DNA of 64,000 nt from Leptobrachium leishanense. Its lineage: Eukaryota; Chordata; Amphibia; Anura; Megophryidae. Positions 1-10,575 of the stretch are shown in pieces. Each line of letters opens with the position of its first letter. Position 1 is the stretch's first letter. The position numbers and the translations under genes are program-made. The stretch covers positions 382,616,549 through 382,680,548 of the forward strand of contig CM019064.1 of NCBI GenBank assembly GCA_009667805.1, written 5' to 3'. The notes under the pieces were generated by a model that saw only the letters and a list, made by a program, of their open reading frames with translations, had not been told where the DNA came from and ran no database searches.

Positions 1-327
1 TCATTTATAAATAAATTGAATAGTATTGGTCCTATAACAGACCCCTGAGGGACACCACTTACCACTGGTGTCCATCTTGAAAATGTACCATTTATGACCA
101 CTCTCTGTACCCTATCTTTTAGCCAGTTTTCTATCCAAGAACAAGTATTTTCATCTAGACCATTTTTTCTTAATTTAAGTAGTAACCTTTTGTGTGGAAC
201 TGTGTCGAAAGCTTTGGCAAAATCTAAGTAAATCACATCCACTGCGACCCCCTGATCTATACTTCTACTTACTTCCTCATAGAACGTAATTAGGTTAGTC
301 TGACATGATCTGTGTTTCATGAAACCA
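1..327 (-). pseudogene. CR1-type LINE reverse transcriptase, central part
   Basis: Read on the minus strand this stretch encodes the palm of a non-LTR reverse transcriptase. One frame shows [13 protein letters not shown] (about 193-231), then a run ending in [13 protein letters not shown] (about 22-60). These are RT blocks of the CR1/Jockey group. The ORF runs off the left edge of the window. It continues upstream, at higher coordinates, in 659-1003, from which it is separated by a 331-bp insertion. The LINE therefore lies antisense to the window and is 5' truncated. CR1 clade assignment rests on motif style, so a neighbouring clade such as Rex1 is possible. Confidence 0.85.
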
Positions 328-658
328 AAACAGAAAAATGGGGATAGAGATCTAGAAGGAACAGGAATGGTACATAGTATAATACTGTAAAAACAGTTGC
401 AGTCACACGAAGCCTCTGTTAAAATCTCACTCACAAGATGTGGCGGGTATCAATGCATATAGCGTTATCTTTGATTAGCCCGAAATGCTATCCTGCGATC
501 TCACCAGATTCCGTGTCACTCCACTGCTTCTTAGATGGATGCCAGGGCTGCACTCAGCAAGGAAATTCCACTTAGGAAAAAATTCACAGAGAAGGTTCAG
601 CCAGACAGCAGAGATAAGGTGCAAAAAAGGATTTATTGGACCAGTTTAAAAAATCCTT
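328..658. mobile_element. 331-bp insertion in the CR1 copy with 13-bp TSD
   Basis: The 13-bp sequence TTTCATGAAACCA occurs at 315-327 and again at 659-671. Removing 328-658 plus one copy rejoins the LINE reading frame exactly. The insert has no ORF. A duplication of 13 bp points to LINE-mediated retroposition, for example a SINE or a truncated LINE. I do not recognise the family and see no clear tRNA-type promoter boxes or tail. Confidence 0.7.
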
Positions 659-1003
659 TTTCATGAAACCATGCTGATTTTTGCCAATTACATTATACCT
701 CCCAATAAATTCCTGAATATTATCCCTTAGTAACCCCTCAAATACTTTCCCAGCCACAGATGTTAAGCTCACAGGTCTATAATTCCCAGGCACAAATTTT
801 AAACCTTTCTTAAATATAGGGATCACGTCAGCTTTTCTCCAATCCTCTGGTACTATTCCTGAAAGAAAAGAATCTTGAAAGATTAAGAACAGAGGTTTAC
901 ATATTTCAACACATAGCTCTCTTAGTACTCTCGGGTGAATTCCATCTGGCCCTGGGGCTTTATTAACATTCACATTGTTTAATTTGTGTAATATTGATGC
1001 CAG
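659..1003 (-). pseudogene. CR1-type LINE reverse transcriptase, N-terminal part
   Basis: The minus-strand frame begins near 1003 and contains NKAPGPDGIHPRVL, PEDWRKADVIPIFKKG and PGNYRPVSLTSVAGK, the first conserved blocks of CR1-type RT (fingers region). It is cut at the Q-H-G-F motif by the 331-bp insertion and resumes in 1-327. The endonuclease domain is missing, because the 5' end is truncated at about 1000 where the LINE abuts a piggyBac transposase fragment. The sharp junction suggests the LINE inserted into the piggyBac element, which would explain why the transposase stops here. Confidence 0.85.
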
Positions 1004-1277
1004 GATTTGCTGTGAAAGGAGGGATATCTGGCCTCTGGCGGTGAGGCACTACCCACTCCTCAGCTGGAGCTGTGCGTCTCCTGCTGGCAGGTGGTGGCCC
1101 AGGATCTGCATCAGAAACATCACTAGGAGATACATCAGCCAGCGTAGATGATGTATCTAGCGATGTCTCTGAGCACTTAGCGGGGTCAAAATCTAGGTCG
1201 GAGTCTGACGCAGATGCCTCAGATTCTGACACCAGGATGGCATATGCCTCCTCGGCGCTGTACACCCTCTCAGACAT
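1003..1277 (-). pseudogene. piggyBac transposase, N-terminal fragment
   Basis: About 90 codons remain, from a Met at 1277 reading left. The fragment begins MSERVYSAEEAYAIL and has a long acidic, Ser/Asp-rich stretch followed by RPDIPPFTANPGI. That layout (YSAEEA start, acidic N-terminus, IPPFT-x-x-PG lead-in) is typical of piggyBac transposases, especially the frog Uribo-type. The catalytic DDD domain and the C-terminal cysteine-rich domain are absent, because the frame runs into the CR1 LINE near 1000. The start is chosen at MSERVYS since the upstream codons are AT-rich 5' UTR. The family call rests on the N-terminal pattern only. Confidence 0.75.
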
Positions 1278-1648
1278 TATATATAATAGATTATAACATT
1301 TTATAATTATTATATATATATATATAAGCGGATTATTGGTTCTCAAAAGAACCGTTGGGTTTCACAAGAAAATACAAATAAACACCTAAATCTCTCTAAA
1401 TCTCTCTAAACCTGCCTCACTTGTTCTAAATCTCCCTAAAATCTCTCTAAATCTGCCTCAATTTTTCTAATCTCACTAAATCTACCTAAAATCTCTAACC
1501 TGTCAAATCTGATCTCTCTCTCTCGCTCACCAAAACACAAGTGAGGAGAGGGAGGGAGAATCACAGAGGTCACGGCCAATATTTACAAAATATTGACCTG
1601 ACAAATTAGAAATTTTATTTGGATTTTTTATAACTTTTGATTGGATGT

Positions 1649-2101
1649 TGCTAGCCTGCCTCTCTGATGAGGCAGGCTAGGAACAACCCACACAGCCCCA
1701 AGATGACCCTGCCCTTAGAAGGGCAGCGCCATCTTGGCTGTCAGTTTTCTTTTATTTTATACCTTTTTATTTATTTATTTTACTTTTTTTACACTTTTTT
1801 TACACATTTTTTTAGTCTGCTGGGTGCCTTGATCCCTCGAGGCACCCAGCAGAGCACCTGATCACTCATGTGATCTTTTTTGTACTGAGTGCCACGATAC
1901 CTCGTGGCACTCAGTACTTCCTGCCGCTACCGGAAGTGATCGCTCGGGGGGAGCGATCACAGACGGACCGGCGGCAGGTAACCACATTGCAAGGATGCCT
2001 CGATGTCGCTTTCAGCGCTCAAAAGACCGCAGGATGTACCATGTACGTTAGCGGGTCTAAAAGAGACCCGTGGCCGTGACGTACATGGTACGTCCGCGGT
2101 C
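1649..2101. repeat. Array of hairpins in piggyBac subterminal DNA
   Basis: Several perfect or near-perfect inverted repeats follow one another: about 1651-1681 (CTAGCCTGCCTC arms), 1709-1725, 1819-1854 (CTGCTGGGTGCC arms), 1881-1916 (GTACTGAGTGCCAC arms), 1937-1960 (GTGATCGCTC arms) and a long one at about 2024-2100 (GTACCATGTACGT arms). They do not share one sequence, so this is not a simple tandem repeat. The TTAA elements at 2318-3942 and 40646-41857 have the same architecture. Confidence 0.75.
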
Positions 2102-2114
2102 ACTAAGGGGTTAA

Positions 2115-2317
2115 AGGGACAGTGAGTTTTCCATGAAATAAGGGTTAAAAATAAAAACAAAAAATTCCTTCAAATATCGTGCCTAGGAGGTCCCCATAAC
2201 CTGCCCATGAAGTGGCGGATTTCTAGGATGTATAGGAACATTTAAAAACAATGTCCGGGTCCGGGTAGTGCCCTGGGGGACAGGAATCAAGGACAAAAAG
2301 TTTTAAAAAAGAAGTTT
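2115..2317. repeat. TTAA-bounded repeat of about 203 bp, order A-B
   Basis: The segment between the TTAA at 2111 and the TTAA at 2318 has no ORF. On the opposite strand it matches 43249-43460, but the two halves are in swapped order there. Key shared strings include CTAGGAGGTCCCCATAACC and CAGGGCACTACCC (reverse-complement sense). Confidence 0.7.
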
Positions 2318-3942
2318 TTAACCCCTTCACTGCTGACGACGTGTGGGACACGTCCTCAGTTACTCCCGCTGTATGCTGAGGAGGACGTGTCCCACCCGTC
2401 ATCAGCTTTGCGGGACCCCCGGCGGAGATACTCACCTCTCTGTCCGGGGTCCTGCGGCATTCTGACTTCAGCGTCTTCAGATGCCGTGAGATGCCGTGTA
2501 AAGAGATGCTGATGGGGTTGTGTATAGAGATGCTGTTTGTGTATAGAGATGCTGATGGGGTTGTGTATAGAGATGCTGTGTGGCTGTGTATAGAGATGCT
2601 GTGTGGCTGTGTATAGAGATGCTGTGAGGCTGTGTTTAGAGATGCTGATGGGGTTGTTTATAGAGATGCTGTTTGTGTATAGAGATGCTGTTTGTGTATA
2701 GAGATGCTGATGGGGTTGTGTATAGAGATGCTGTGAGGCTGTGTATAGAGATGCTGTGAGGTTGTGTATAGAGATGCTGTTTGTATATAGAGATGCTGAT
2801 GGGGTTGTGTATAGAGATGCTGTTTGTGTATAGAGATGCTGATGGGGTTGTGTATAGAGATGCTGTGAGGCTGTGTATAGAGATGCTGTGAGGTTGTGTA
2901 TAGAGATGATGGGGTTGTGTATATAGATGCTGTGAGGTTGTGTATAGAGATGCTGTTTGTATATAGAGATGCTGATGGGGTTGTGTATAGAGATGCTGTG
3001 TATAGAGATGCTGTGTGGCTGTGTTTAGAGATGCTGATGGGGTTGTGTATAGAGATGCTGTTTGTGTATAGAGATGCTGATGGGGTTGTGTATAGAGATG
3101 CTGTTTGTGTATAGAGATGCTGATGGGGTTGTGTATAGAGATGCTGTTTGTGTATAGAGATGCTGTTGGGGCTATGTATAGAGATGCCTTGCGGCGCCGA
3201 AGTGCGGCCTATTCTCCGGTGGGGGCCACAATCTTGTATGGCGGCTCCACCCCCGGGTCCCCCCCTCACTGCCTGACGTCCTCACGCATAGCGTGATGAC
3301 GTCAGATAGCCGGGGAACCCCTAGCTGCTCGGAATCCCCTGGTGGAGATAGGGGGTTCATTTGAACCCCGATATCTCCAGAACCGTGACAGCTAGGGGGT
3401 CATGGAGGGTGTCAATCGAAAGGCCTGAGCATGATACCCAACATGACCAGGTATAAAGTAAAATATATATATATATATATAAATAAAACCATGTATTTTT
3501 TTGTGTTATTTTTATTAATGCAGCAATATTGTTCACATTTCAATTATAATGTGAGCAATGATGCTGCACTAATGATTTTTTTCTATGGGGTGCGTTTGCT
3601 ATAAATCACATAATTCCCCACACAAAATGTAACAAGTCCCCATTTCAAAATTTTTTACAAGCGCACCCCATAGAAAACATAACCGCAAACGCTCATGTGC
3701 TAAACTGTGGAAAAAAAACACTTTACACACTGCAGATGATTAAAAATTCAATTTTTATTGCATTTTGTGTCATAATATACAGGCAGGACATGACGTATAC
3801 ATATAAAAATAATATATTATGAATCTGCAGAGTCTGACGGAAAGAACGATATCTAATATGTCTGGGTCATTTAATAAAATGTGGCTTCAAATCGCGTTTA
3901 AACATGATGAGCGAAAGCGGTAAAAATGAGCTAAGGGGTTAA
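2318..3942. mobile_element. Non-autonomous piggyBac-like (TTAA) element, copy 1
   Basis: The element starts TTAACCCCTTCACTGC at 2318 and ends, read in reverse, TTAACCCCTTAGCTC at 3942. This gives TTAA targets and short inverted termini. It encodes no transposase. The left part holds hairpins (a large one at about 2332-2405 with GACGTGT...ACACGTC arms; 3272-3304; 3349-3377) and a minisatellite. The right part (about 3510-3930) is clearly related to 41395-41850 of the copy in 40646-41857. Confidence 0.75.
2490..3190. repeat. GAGATGCTG minisatellite
   Basis: About 700 bp of variable tandem units built from GTGTATAGAGATGCTG joined to GATGGGGTT, TGGCT, AGGCT or TTT. Unit length varies from about 16 to 24 bp. 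The long ORFs on both strands (Tyr-Arg-Asp-Ala or Ser-Ile-His repeats) are by-products of the repeat. It sits inside the TTAA element and is missing from the related copy at 40.6 kb. Confidence 0.9.
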
Positions 3943-4397
3943 ACAGCATATCAGAGGAAGATTTAGTAGAGAAATGAACACTTCTCAGAAGCACAGGTGT
4001 TGTTTGATACATGTTCAGATCAGGAGACACCACACCCTCAGTCTCTAACAATGTATCAAATTCATCAGACCAGACTAATTAAAAGCACAACACTAATGAA
4101 CACCTGTTGTTTACGCTGTTTGAGAACACAGGTCATTAAGAGGTGAGAATCTTTGCACCTAGACATTAGTTTTTAATTCAATATCTAATAAACCGTTGCT
4201 TATAATATTCTGCAGTAAAGAGTCTCTTTATTTCTAGATTTTTTAGTATTTTTTTAAGCATTTTTTTAAACTGTTTTCAAATTAATTTTATTTCGAACTC
4301 GAACCGAACACGCCAAAAAGTTCGAAGTTCGCGAACTTGCGAACGGCCAAAGTTAGAATCGAACTCCGAACTAATCGAACCGAACAGCTCATCCCTA
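3943..4397 (-). mobile_element. hAT-type non-autonomous element, one end (copy 1)
   Basis: The stretch 3943-4280 matches parts of 41858-42776 in reverse orientation (for example AATATCTAATAAACCGTTGC and CTGCAGTAAAGAGTCTC). It ends at 4397 with a TTCGAA-rich terminus whose reverse complement starts TAGGGATGAGCTGTTCGG. The same terminus is found at 40513 and 63397. The other end is not preserved next to it. Confidence 0.65.
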
Positions 4398-4545
4398 ACG
4401 CTCATACACACTGCACATTACTGTGAGTTTTATTGCTGTGCAGTTCTGATATGCTCATACACAGTGCCCATTTCTGTGGGTTTTATTGCTGTGCAGCTCT
4501 GTGATATGCTCATATGCAGTGCACGTTTCTGTGTATTTTATTGTT
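4398..4545 (-). repeat. 60-bp tandem repeat, array 1
   Basis: About 2.5 units of a repeat of about 60 bp, with shared parts GAGTTTTATTGCTGTGCAG and ATATGCTCATACAC. The same repeat, in the opposite orientation, forms an array at about 51620-51860, and a partial unit lies at 5560-5590. Confidence 0.75.
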
Positions 4546-4857
4546 CAACCAATTAGAGCGGCTGTGATCCAGTATACTTGACATGCGTGGCTGTTCTTTG
4601 TAAAAATGCTTGAATTTAAACATTTCATAATTTTATTTATCTCAATAGATACATTTGAAATGGTATACAAAATATACAAGTAGGCACTTGGTATCCACTT
4701 TTAATATAAAGAGAGGAAAAGGCGGAGCTTAAAGAGGAAGGGTGGGGATTAACCAGGAAGAGGTGTGCCCTTGACAGGAAGGGGTGCCTCAAATTTAAAT
4801 TAGGGGGTGCACGAGTTTAGTCAGGCCTAGGGCAGCACAAAACCTAAATACACCACT
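4546..4857. other. No gene; MITE remnant
   Basis: No ORF or RNA gene. The last 50 bases (CCTAGGGCAGCACAAAACC, then TAAATACACCACTG) look like the terminus of another DNA transposon, and a similar terminus (CTAAGTATGCCACTG) lies at about 5545-5559. Confidence 0.4.
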
Positions 4858-5285
4858 GGCTAGGGTCAAATGAACGCATTATTCGCAGCAACCGTCAAAA
4901 AGTGCGTCCGAATGCATTAACGTATTTTTTCACGGAATGCGCGACAACGGTCAGACGACGCGCATTTTCGTGCGTTATTTTTTTACGGATTGTTAATAAA
5001 ACACTTCTTGCGTCTGGACGTTATGTAGGCTGAACATTAGCAGCGTCTGACGTCTCCTAATCACGCACACATGCCGCTATGCCGCCGCAGTGCACTCTGT
5101 ACGTCAGTACTAGCGGTTCTGCGTTCTCGAAAAAATTCGTTAATTTTCCACTTGCGTTGCGTGGCCGGACTTTCGTGCGGCCGTACTTCGTATATTGGCC
5201 ATCATTGCCCGTCATTTGCTGCTACTGCGGCCGTGATTAATTGCGCCTAAACGCACGTTAAAAATGCGTTAGTCTGACCCCAGCC
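4858..5285. mobile_element. Harbinger-like MITE, copy 1
   Basis: A 428-bp element with ends GGCTAGGGTCA and, in reverse, GGCTGGGGTCAGACTAACG. It is homologous, in opposite orientation, to 15564-15988. It is rich in CpG and in the pattern TGCGT/ACGCA, and has no ORF. The flanking trinucleotides (ACT and TTA) do not match, so one end may be altered. Confidence 0.65.
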
Positions 5286-5590
5286 TTACCTGCAGTTTAC
5301 TGTCATCTTCTCTCTGCACACAAATCACATCCCCCTCCCCTCTCCTAGAGCTGCTGCGGGGCAGGGGCTATGGAGGGAGGAGAGGAGGATTTTTATTCTC
5401 TTAATGCAAACGCCCTGCTCCACTGCTCGTTGTTTGAGAACACTGCTTAAAGCTGACACACAGTGACAGTGGCACCTCCTAGTATCACCTAATGACACCC
5501 CAATAATCACTGGTACCCGGGATGGCCCACCCCCCTGCCCCTCCCCTAAGTATGCCACTGGAGCTCTGTGATATGCTCACACACAAATTT
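5286..5590. other. No gene; MITE remnant
   Basis: I see no coding signal. The final part before 5559 is a transposon terminus of the CTAAGTATGCCACTG type, followed by a partial unit of the 60-bp repeat. Confidence 0.35.
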
Positions 5591-6185
5591 TGCGAACTGC
5601 CAGCAAGTACGGTGCTGTTCAAAGGCAGTGCTAATCCCCATAGAGAAGTAATGGTTACTCTATCCAGAGAACACCGAACAGCAGAGAAATGTCAATGAAA
5701 TGCCCTGATGTTCGGTGGTTTCAATCAGCAGGTTTAATCAGGCGAACCCCATAGGTTTCAATGTTAAAAATATTCCCATTTTTATCCAATATCTAATAAA
5801 CCGTTTATTATTTTAATCTGCAGTAAAGAGTCTCTTTTATTTATTGAGGTTTTTTTAGAATCTTTTAGTCATTTTTCTGAAATTTTTTCGGCAATTTTTT
5901 TCCCCTTTTTTTTTTTAATGGTGTTTTTTCTTTTTTCTGTGTCAGACCTTGTTATTATCAATCATAGGACCTTATATGTAAATTCCACACATTTTCGTTC
6001 AGTAGTTTTTTTGAAAACAGCAGGCCACTGGTTTCCGGCGGCGTCATTTGGCGGCCGACTCCCTGCACTTCGTGGAATGGTGAATTCACTGCAGGGAGGG
6101 GAAATTTGATTCCCCGAAGTGCCGGGAACAACAGAACACCAAAATGTTGGTTTTATTTCGGTGCTCTGTGAGTAACCCCTTTAGT
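5590..6185 (+). repeat. Dispersed AT-rich repeat family Y, copy 1
   Basis: The block starting GCGAACTGCCAGCAAG and passing through CCCATAGAGAAG, CCTGATGTT and ATAGGTTTCAATGTTAAAA is paralogous to 9890-10575, with a reverse partial copy at 12165-12490. The right end (GTGCTCTGTGAGTAACCCC) resembles CTCTCTGAATAACCC at 10559-10573 and the foldback element at 63685. It is probably a non-autonomous DNA transposon with GGGTTATTC-type ends. No ORF. Confidence 0.55.
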
Positions 6186-6236
6186 GGAGTATTTTTTTGC
6201 CGCCCCCCTGGAAAGTGTCGGCCTAGGCCTTGCCTA

Positions 6237-6320
6237 CCCAGGACATACTTGAAAATTAGTGAAATCTCAATGTATCCTTCCTGGTAAAATACTTTGTAGA
6301 AGTAAAAAAATAAATTATTA
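6237..6320 (+). mobile_element. LINE/SINE tail fragment
   Basis: The sequence from CCCAGGACATACTTGAAA to CCTTCCTGGTAAAATAC is the 3' tail shared by the LINE copies ending at 28834 and 57738 and by the SINE at 54656. Confidence 0.7.
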
Positions 6321-6399
6321 TTTTTTAGGGTGTCATCCTAGGTTGTGGTGTGAGTCACCCAGTGCGGGCCCCCCCCTCCCCCCTTGTGACGCCACTGGC

Positions 6400-8187
6400 T
6401 CCCTGTGATCTGTTCTATGTGAGAATCTCCAGCTACAATACCCAGCTTGGCCACTTGGCCACAGGGGTATGGTTCAGCAGCTGTCAATGTTAGAGCAAGC
6501 CGAAACGTGATCTGTCTAAAACAGAGTGGATAGCAACAGGGAAGAAGAAACAGGCTGAGGGGAAATAGACATTTTTAGGACAGTGTTAGGAGAGGGATTT
6601 AAAGATGCATGGGCAAGAGTGGGACAAGAACAGATTTAAAAGTCAGAAAGAGGAATGGGCTGACAGTGTAGGCATGCAGGTTGAAGATTATAAATACAGG
6701 ACTAAGGATAAGAACAGGTTTAACAGAATTAAAGGAATAGGGACCGGGTTAGGGGTTCAGAGGCAGGGATATGAATGCAGTAACTGGCTTAGGAGTGCAG
6801 GAACCAGTTCAGGCATGCAGAGACAGCTTCAGGCTTGCAGGGGCGTTTTTGGAAGGTGCAGAGCAAAAATTATAAGTTCATCCATGGGTATAGGAGTGAA
6901 ATTTAAGGGTTCAGGGTGAAAATAATGACTGGAATAGATTTGATGAGAACTCTTTAAGGAAGCCGGGAAATGAACATATTTATAGGTGCAGAGATAGGAA
7001 TAGGAGTGGTTTGATTTGGTATAGTTAGCGTTCAGCAACAGATATGAGGTGACATTATAGGTGTGCGTGGACACATTTATGATTGCAAGGATATGACTGA
7101 GATAAGAACAGGTGAAATAGAGAAAGAGGGATTGCTTTATGTTTGCTGGGACAGAAGTAGGTACACACCTCTGAAGAATTCCCAACACTTGCATTTTGAT
7201 ATCTCACACAAGCTCTTCCAACACATACAGCCAAACATATCCCACATAATCTCCAAAGAACCGTTAACGCTCATACCCGCTCATAAGAACTTCCAACACT
7301 TGTATCCAAACATGCCTCACTCAAAAGAATTCCCAACACACATATGCTGATATCCTACACACCCTCACAAAATTCCCTACTCACATTCAGACCACCCAGG
7401 CACACTCACAAAAACTCACAAGACACGCAGACTTACCACAAACACTCACACAAACTCCCAACAATCATATCCAGACATACACCTCAGTCACTTACAATAT
7501 CAACACTCACATCCACACATCCTCCCCAAACATTCACAATAATCCTCACACATATACAGATACACACCCTCTGAAAACAACTCCCATCAGTGAAAAGTTT
7601 AATACGCTCACAACTCTCATCATACACAAAACACTGGTGAGATAAAGTGGGAGAGACGTGGGCATTGGAAAAATTGAGCATTTATTAGTTGAGAACTTAC
7701 TCTTAGGAAATTCAGCACAAAATACTGTATTCTTGTCACAGAACCCTGTTCTCAGAGACTGTGGACTGTACTAAAACCTCGCTCCTCCGCTAATACCCTC
7801 ATGTAAGCTATTGGTCTGTTTATGTTTTAATGTTAAAAATTATGTTTTTGTGACATTTTCCCCATCAGAACATAATCCAAATGCCTTAAGCCTGTCCCTC
7901 ATGTTCCCTGCCACCAGGGAAAGTTTTGAAACCCCAGCCAATCATCATCCAGGAGGTAGATGTGCCAACCAATCCCATTCAAGGACCTCATGGCATTCAC
8001 TTTTAATGGAAACGTCTGCAGAAACTTTAAACTCCGGTGCTCCGAAAATCCTTTGCCCCAGCAGGTTGCTCTTTTGGGGTTAGGGTCCCCCTCATGGGAG
8101 CTGCAGTTGGGGCGATTGTCAGGAGGAAGCTCCATTGGGAACCCACATTTCTGAGCCTTTCTTTGCCCCAGGGGCTCACACAGCAGC
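6400..8187. other. No gene recognised; degenerate minisatellite
   Basis: Between about 6600 and 6920 there are degraded G/A-rich units (AGGAACAGG, GGCATGCAG). Between about 7180 and 7580 there are degraded units around CAACACTCATATCCAAACAT. The short ORFs here have no recognisable domain and follow the repeats. I see nothing in 7580-8187. Confidence 0.5.
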
Positions 8188-8729
8188 TGTCAGGTCTACC
8201 CCTCTGGTGATGGCGAATAACTCAAGGGACGTTGTGTGAAACAATGCACAAAAAGGGTTAAGCAGGAGTCGGTAGTCGTGGTCACAATCTAGGTCATACA
8301 CTGATCAATCTGCAGGAAAATATCAAAGCTAGGTAAAAGAGTACTGCTTCAATACTGGAGCGTGGATGGAATGGCATTCTGGGCTTTTAAACCCTGTGTC
8401 TCCCTCTGGTCCAATCGGAGGCCTGTGATGTCATCAGTGCGTGCCACGCCCCGGGCCCCATCTTGTTGGAGCCCAGTCGCGTGCACACACTCGACCAGAG
8501 GCCCAGGCAAGGCCTGGAGCCTAGCACTGCGGTGTAGGCCGCTGCCTGGCTGCGGCGATGCCGCCGGCATCCTAGCCCCCCGGGACACCAAGAGGAGGTG
8601 AGGCCCTGACCCTGGTCCGCAAGGCACCGCTGGACGCCTGCGCAGGCTGCCTCGCCGAGACCCGAGCAACAGCGCCGGGAACCCAGAGAGGCGGCCGCAC
8701 CAGGTGCCGATGGGCCAGCGGCCCTGACA
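8188..8729 (-). mobile_element. Solo LTR, probably Ty3/Gypsy, 542 bp
   Basis: The block begins TGTCAGG and ends CCTGACA, the TG...CA form of an LTR. Flanking pentamers are GCAGC (8183-8187) and GCATC (8730-8734), a 5-bp duplication with one mismatch. On the minus strand a CCAAT-type element lies upstream of TTTAAAAG, a plausible promoter, so the LTR is probably in minus orientation. The part 8390-8729 is GC- and CpG-rich, which accounts for the long spurious ORFs on both strands. No internal region remains. Confidence 0.55.
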
Positions 8730-8934
8730 GCATCAGCCATGCGGCATCACCCGGGGTAACTACCACACACTGCCGCTCTGGCCCCTGCCTGTGGATTTGG
8801 GTGCTTTTTGGACTGTGACAACATAGGAGCCCGAGCTATCAGACAGCACCCCCGGATTCCAAGATGCTCCCCTGAAATCCCCCAAACATGGACCCTTGCT
8901 CTGTATGACTGCAGTTGCAGTTATACATAAGGTG

Positions 8935-9055
8935 CCACTAAGTTCCGTAGCGCTGTGTAATGGGAGAGACAGCATAACCAATATACATACAAGTTAAACA
9001 CATAGAACAGTATCAGAGAGGACCCTGCTCAAGAGCTTACAATCTGAGAGGACCT
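8935..9055 (-). mobile_element. L2-type LINE 3' tail fragment
   Basis: In reverse the sequence reads TTGTAAGCTCTTGAGCAGGG ... ACAGCGCTACGGAACTTAG, the conserved 3' end of L2-group LINEs. Related tails occur at 12708-12838, 44650-44810, 51400-51473 and 54490-54620. Confidence 0.7.
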
Positions 9056-9889
9056 GATAGACCATGGTAAACTGCAGTGCCGGGATGTCTGGGTGGGCTG
9101 GGATGTTAACTGTTGTTATCTGATTCTGTACCAACTAAAAAGAGGCCTGCTGAAATGGCCAGTGAGTCTGCTTAACCCCATATGACCAGTGTCGTCTGCT
9201 TTCTTGGTAGAAATTAAGAACTGACATTGATTCAGTGCTGCTTGCTGAGGGAAGTATCCAGGGAACTAGCGGAAGAAAACGAATCACGACGGCCATGGGA
9301 AAATATTTGACCTGGTCTCTCGTAACAATTCTCTTTTGAAAAAAGTGTGTGTGTGTGTGTTTACACATAATTTGGTAGTGATGGGGTTAAGTAAAACTCA
9401 TGGTACTTAATAAGGTTAAAATTTCTCTTTTCATCCATCTTCAAAATGTGTACTTCCTATGTTAGTTAATAATTTAAAAAAAGCATTGTTTCACTGTAAC
9501 ATGTTTACTAAAAATAAAACACAATAAACCTTAGATCATAGATACAATCAGACAGACAATAGAGATCATGTATTTTTAAGTGATTTCAGTGGAGACTCAA
9601 CACTAATTCAATCCACAGGGAACTTATTAAAAAATCCTGAGGAAAAAAGAATCAGGAAACAAAATTGCATCAATTAGAATGTATAGCATTTTGATTTCAA
9701 TCCGGATATTAACAATAGTTATTGTTTCAGTTTTGTGTAAATGATGTTTGCAAATGAGATGCTAGAAAATGTACAGCTCTCACAAAGTTACATTTTGCTT
9801 CCAGAAAGAAAGATCCTTTTTAAATTGTCTAAATTAAAACTAACAAGGTTATCCAAAGCGAGCTGATCTGGCCCCAAAATGGCATCGAA
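9056..9889. other. No gene; contains a GT repeat
   Basis: No coding signal seen. A short GT microsatellite lies at about 9345-9361. Confidence 0.5.
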
Positions 9890-10575
9890 CAGTGAATTTT
9901 CCCGGCATTGTACTTTTGGGGCCATTCGGCTATTCAGACAGCAGGCAGTTCGCCAAATTTTGGCGAACCAGCAAATACGGTGCCTGTTCGGCGGCAGTGA
10001 AATCCCCATAGAGAAGCAATGGTTAATCTATTCAGAGAACACCGAACAGCAGGGACATGTCAGTGAAATGCCCTGATGTTTGGTGGTTTCATTCAGCAGG
10101 TTTAATCAGGCGAATCCCATAGGTTTCAATGTTAAAAATATTTTTATTCAATATCTAATAAACTGTTTATTATTTTAATCTGCAGCAAAAAGTCTCTTTT
10201 ATTAAGGTTTTTAGGATCTTTTAGGGATTTTTTGGGATTTTTTCTAATATTTTTTTTAAATAGTGTTATTTTTTTCTGTAACAGACCTTTTTTATCATGA
10301 TTCATAAGATCTTATATGTCAATTCCAGACATTTTCATTCAGTAGGTTTTTTTGCAAACAGCGTTTCAATTTTGCCACTTTCAACCTTTTTTTTTTTTTT
10401 TTTTTCTTTTTTCCTAGCGGTTTTATGGCAGATTTTTGGATCCGTTCCCTGCACTCCAGGGACCCTGCGGTGAATGCAAAATTCACCGTAGGGTCGGGGA
10501 ATTTGATTCCCCAAAGTGCGGGGAATGAGAGAGCAACGAAATGTCTGTAACATTTCTGTGCTCTCTGAATAACCC
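9890..10575 (+). repeat. Dispersed repeat family Y, copy 2
   Basis: Paralogous to 5590-6185 through most of its length, including CCATAGAGAAGCAATGGTTA and AATCCCATAGGTTTCAATG. A poly-T run lies near 10388-10406 and the right end is CTCTCTGAATAACCC. The ORFs are not conserved between copies, so I treat it as a non-coding transposon relic. Confidence 0.55.

Larger units (their letters stand above)
1003..2114 (-). mobile_element. piggyBac element, 5' part with TTAA end
   Basis: The transposase fragment is followed by about 830 bp of non-coding DNA that ends at TTAA (2111-2114). On the minus strand the terminus reads TTAACCCCTTAGTGACC, the expected form of a piggyBac terminus beginning at its TTAA target. 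The opposite end is not present. Between 1300 and 1530 lies an AT repeat and a degenerate run of CTAAATCTCTC-type units. Confidence 0.65.

Noticed and set aside
2658..3360. Long ORFs with Ser-Ile-His or Tyr-Arg-Asp repeats on both strands
   Set aside because: They are translations of the GAGATGCTG minisatellite; both strands are open for the same reason.
6605..6919. 104-codon ORF
   Set aside because: Follows degenerate GGCATGCAG-type repeats and has no recognisable domain.
8349..8766. Possible CpG-island gene start with overlapping ORFs
   Set aside because: The region lies in a block with LTR-type ends and a target duplication; high GC explains the ORFs, and no protein domain is visible.
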